Of a stretch of DNA of 7,290 nt, positions 7,101 to 7,290 are shown piece by piece. Below the pieces are notes generated by a model. It ran no database searches and had not been told where the DNA came from. It saw only the letters and a program-made list of their open reading frames with translations. Numbering within the stretch: the stretch's first letter is position 1; the number at the start of each line of letters is the position of its first letter. The DNA comes from Verrucomicrobiota bacterium (GTDB lineage: Bacteria > Verrucomicrobiota > Verrucomicrobiia > Methylacidiphilales > Verrucolacustridaceae). Both the position numbers and the translations under genes were made by a program. Location of the stretch: NCBI GenBank assembly GCA_010024525.1, contig RGGS01000056.1, positions 1 to 7,290 of the forward strand. The letters are read 5' to 3'.

Positions 7101-7290
7101 ATCCTCGGTGGTGGAGGATAGAGCCGGGGAAACATAATTCTTTCCAGCACTGCCGCCGTTGGCGCCATTATCCCGGTCCAGGTTTGTTTGCAACGAACCA
7201 CTCAGCCCGGCCGGAAAACCCCCTCCTCCTCCTCCTCCACCCGCTCCGTCCATGCCGCCGCGGTCAGGTCCGTTTTGGCCGGCCGTCCCA
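4128..7290 (-). CDS. Giant repeat adhesin with glycine-rich region, C-type lectin domain and MBG-type repeats, 5' partial
   Basis: The frame is open to the right edge, so the N-terminus and signal peptide are missing; the Met at 7251-7253 is internal, since the coding pattern continues upstream (GTAGQNGPDRGG). Counting that Met as residue 1, the order is: a glycine-rich tract (1-37); half an MBG-like repeat (about 40-99); a cadherin/adhesin-type beta repeat (105-210) with the GFTVGDRLVLTN and AAQYQAALRAVSF signatures; a C-type lectin domain (212-350); six MBG-like repeats of 75-83 residues (371-853); a Big/cadherin-like domain (about 856-946) with LLANDYSVD and DSFSYTVSDGT; and a C-terminal domain (951-1041) with GMPGVTYAVEY and MFFRA typical of verrucomicrobial surface proteins. 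No cysteine occurs in any visible residue. No PEP-CTERM, LPXTG or other anchor is seen at the end. A role in carbohydrate or surface adhesion is inferred. The next gene is 9 bp downstream. Confidence 0.85.
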   Translation of the reverse strand, partial: GTAGQNGPDRGGMDGAGGGGGGGGFPAGLSGSLQTNLDRDNGANGGSAGKNYVSPALSSTTEDYVSVSGAASAMFDYEAPSAPTQIGTYLVTATVVDELYQGTASTTLEIASPLSLTVNPSTNNYALGSGLLPVDPDLEVVNLTSNSLTAAQVKIATGFTVGDRLVLTNYSGPISASYQTNRGWLTLSGAGTAAQYQAALRAVSFITTNSTAHNRLVTFALGSAVSFNGHLYQNVTNKLAFAAARSNALAQTIFGESGYLANITSAEENDFIQQMLLEGGTSNHAWLGGTDEQTEGVWKWSAGPEAGLVFRTNNATPAGVYVNWSAGEPNNYSNEDFLAMYANSAKWNDGGTGTVGYVVEYGASATEAVAFTGQRTIKVAPSGPEITLTAPTSLVFNGNPKVFTPSAPGISSFQVTYRGRMATDFDESTNAPVQVGLYTVTATSTDPNYVSVRSLDFAITPAPLPGVNWTAPGNLIFSGLAKAYSAVASGVTSLKLFYEKLHGGTVVTSGGDAPSEAGTYRVTALSEDPNYDGSATQSFTIQSAGLPAVSWTAPASLEFNGLPKIYSASASGVSGFTYSYQGRGSTVYAASDSAPTNAGDYTVTATSTDSNYTGSASQDFTITSTALPALSWTEPTTLVYDGYPKTFSATATWVAGLTYSYVGTGDTVYAATAIAPIQPGSYQVTAASSDLNFTGSETRAFTITPASLSGLTWGEPASLEFDGNAKTYTASAPGVGSFTYSYEGRSGTTYASSATPPTQAGNYRVTVTSAEAGISGSASREFVITPKALGVGDIILSRSNNIFMASAPSVVPAVSGFALSYVGHSGTSYPASATAPVVPGNYSVTATSTDPNYTGSIAQDYAIAGVVATADNLDKPAGNGAFLIPVASLLANDYSVDNNGAPISTLTVTAVSAKTLQSATLSGAYVQIVPSSGAVDSFSYTVSDGTRTATGEVVLVSASQPTWFNLQILNVGTASYDAATNTTAITVGFAGMPGVTYAVEYKADLGEVSWKPAGNFTGDATTGAFQITIIESGNHVSDWNGSMFFRANFSSTP
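4695..6143 (-). repeat. Tandem array of six MBG-like Ig-type repeats
   Basis: Within the adhesin, copies span approximately 5895-6143, 5649-5894, 5406-5648, 5163-5405, 4920-5162 and 4695-4919 (83, 82, 81, 81, 81 and about 75 codons). Each copy has a W(T/G)xPxxLxFxG-K strand, a YSYxGxxxTxYxA middle, an AP(T)xxGxYxVTATSxDxNYxGS segment and a FxIT end. The sixth copy has lost the first strand motif. Copies are clearly related as protein but differ at many codons, including synonymous ones, so this is an old array and not a recent DNA duplication. A half-copy lies upstream of the lectin domain. Confidence 0.85.
6204..6620 (-). other. C-type lectin domain coding segment
   Basis: Residues 212-350 of the adhesin match the C-type lectin fold: FAAARSNALA for helix 1, GYLANITSAEENDFI for the central LA-I-S-E-N-F core, AWLGGTDEQTEGVWKW for the WIGL..EG.W.W signature, VNWSAGEPNNYSNEDFLAM for the long loop, KWNDGG and the last strand GYVVEYG. 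Calcium site 2 is intact: Glu316-Pro317-Asn318 (EPN, linked in animal lectins to mannose-type ligands) and Trp335-Asn336-Asp337 (WND). The four usual disulfide cysteines are all absent, and the strand normally reading like C-E ends in V-E. Sugar binding is inferred from the family. Confidence 0.85.
7222..7236. repeat. (CCT)5 simple repeat encoding polyglycine
   Basis: Five CCT units on the plus strand form a (GGA)5 tract in the adhesin frame, within a run of eight glycines (residues 5-12 counted from the Met at 7251-7253). Being a triplet repeat in frame, slippage would change glycine number without shifting the frame. Confidence 0.7.

Noticed and set aside
7251..7253. ATG as the start of the adhesin
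   Set aside because: The same frame stays open to the edge with like composition (Gly/Asn/Asp-rich), and no signal peptide follows this Met.

Overview
The window (GC-moderate, about 55-60% by eye) looks like a chromosomal piece of a Verrucomicrobiota bacterium. The lines of evidence are a VPEP-type PEP-CTERM sorting signal, MBG-type Ig-like repeat arrays, a C-terminal beta domain (GxPGxTYxVEYxxDL...W...FFRA) common in verrucomicrobial surface proteins, an outer-membrane lipoprotein-sorting-like protein, and a mixture of SD-less and SD-led starts. The phylum is inferred from family memory, not from a search.

Layout. (1) 1-631, minus: a LolA-like 'outer membrane lipoprotein-sorting protein' whose 3' end is cut by the window edge. 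(2) 650-2014, plus: a two-gene unit with a 3-bp gap, a PAP2 phosphatase followed by a DPM1/ArnC-like GT2 glycosyltransferase. It starts only 18 bp from the divergent LolA-like gene. (3) 2015-2104: a short convergent junction holding a nested inverted repeat, probably a bidirectional terminator. (4) 2102-7290, minus: three co-oriented genes. In transcription order they are a very long repeat adhesin (5' end outside the window) with a C-type lectin domain and at least six MBG-like repeats; a 192-aa PEP-CTERM protein with a P-domain-like fold, 9 bp downstream and apparently translationally coupled; and, after 70 bp, a secreted NamZ/DUF1343 exo-beta-N-acetylmuramidase homologue.

How the parts may work together. 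The plus-strand pair fits lipid-carrier chemistry at the inner membrane: the GT2 would load a sugar on a polyprenyl phosphate and the PAP2 would remove phosphate from a lipid (pyro)phosphate. The minus-strand genes all encode envelope or secreted proteins. The adhesin and the PEP-CTERM protein are the clearest functional pair. NamZ may be co-transcribed, but a functional link is only inference.

I do not see a wholly new system. The points most worth a second look are the cysteine-free lectin domain with intact EPN and WND calcium/sugar motifs inside the repeat adhesin, the coupled P-domain-like PEP-CTERM partner, a perfect EF-hand loop inserted in the NamZ homologue, and the divergent promoter squeezed into 18 bp. 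No RNA genes, IS elements or CRISPR arrays were seen.
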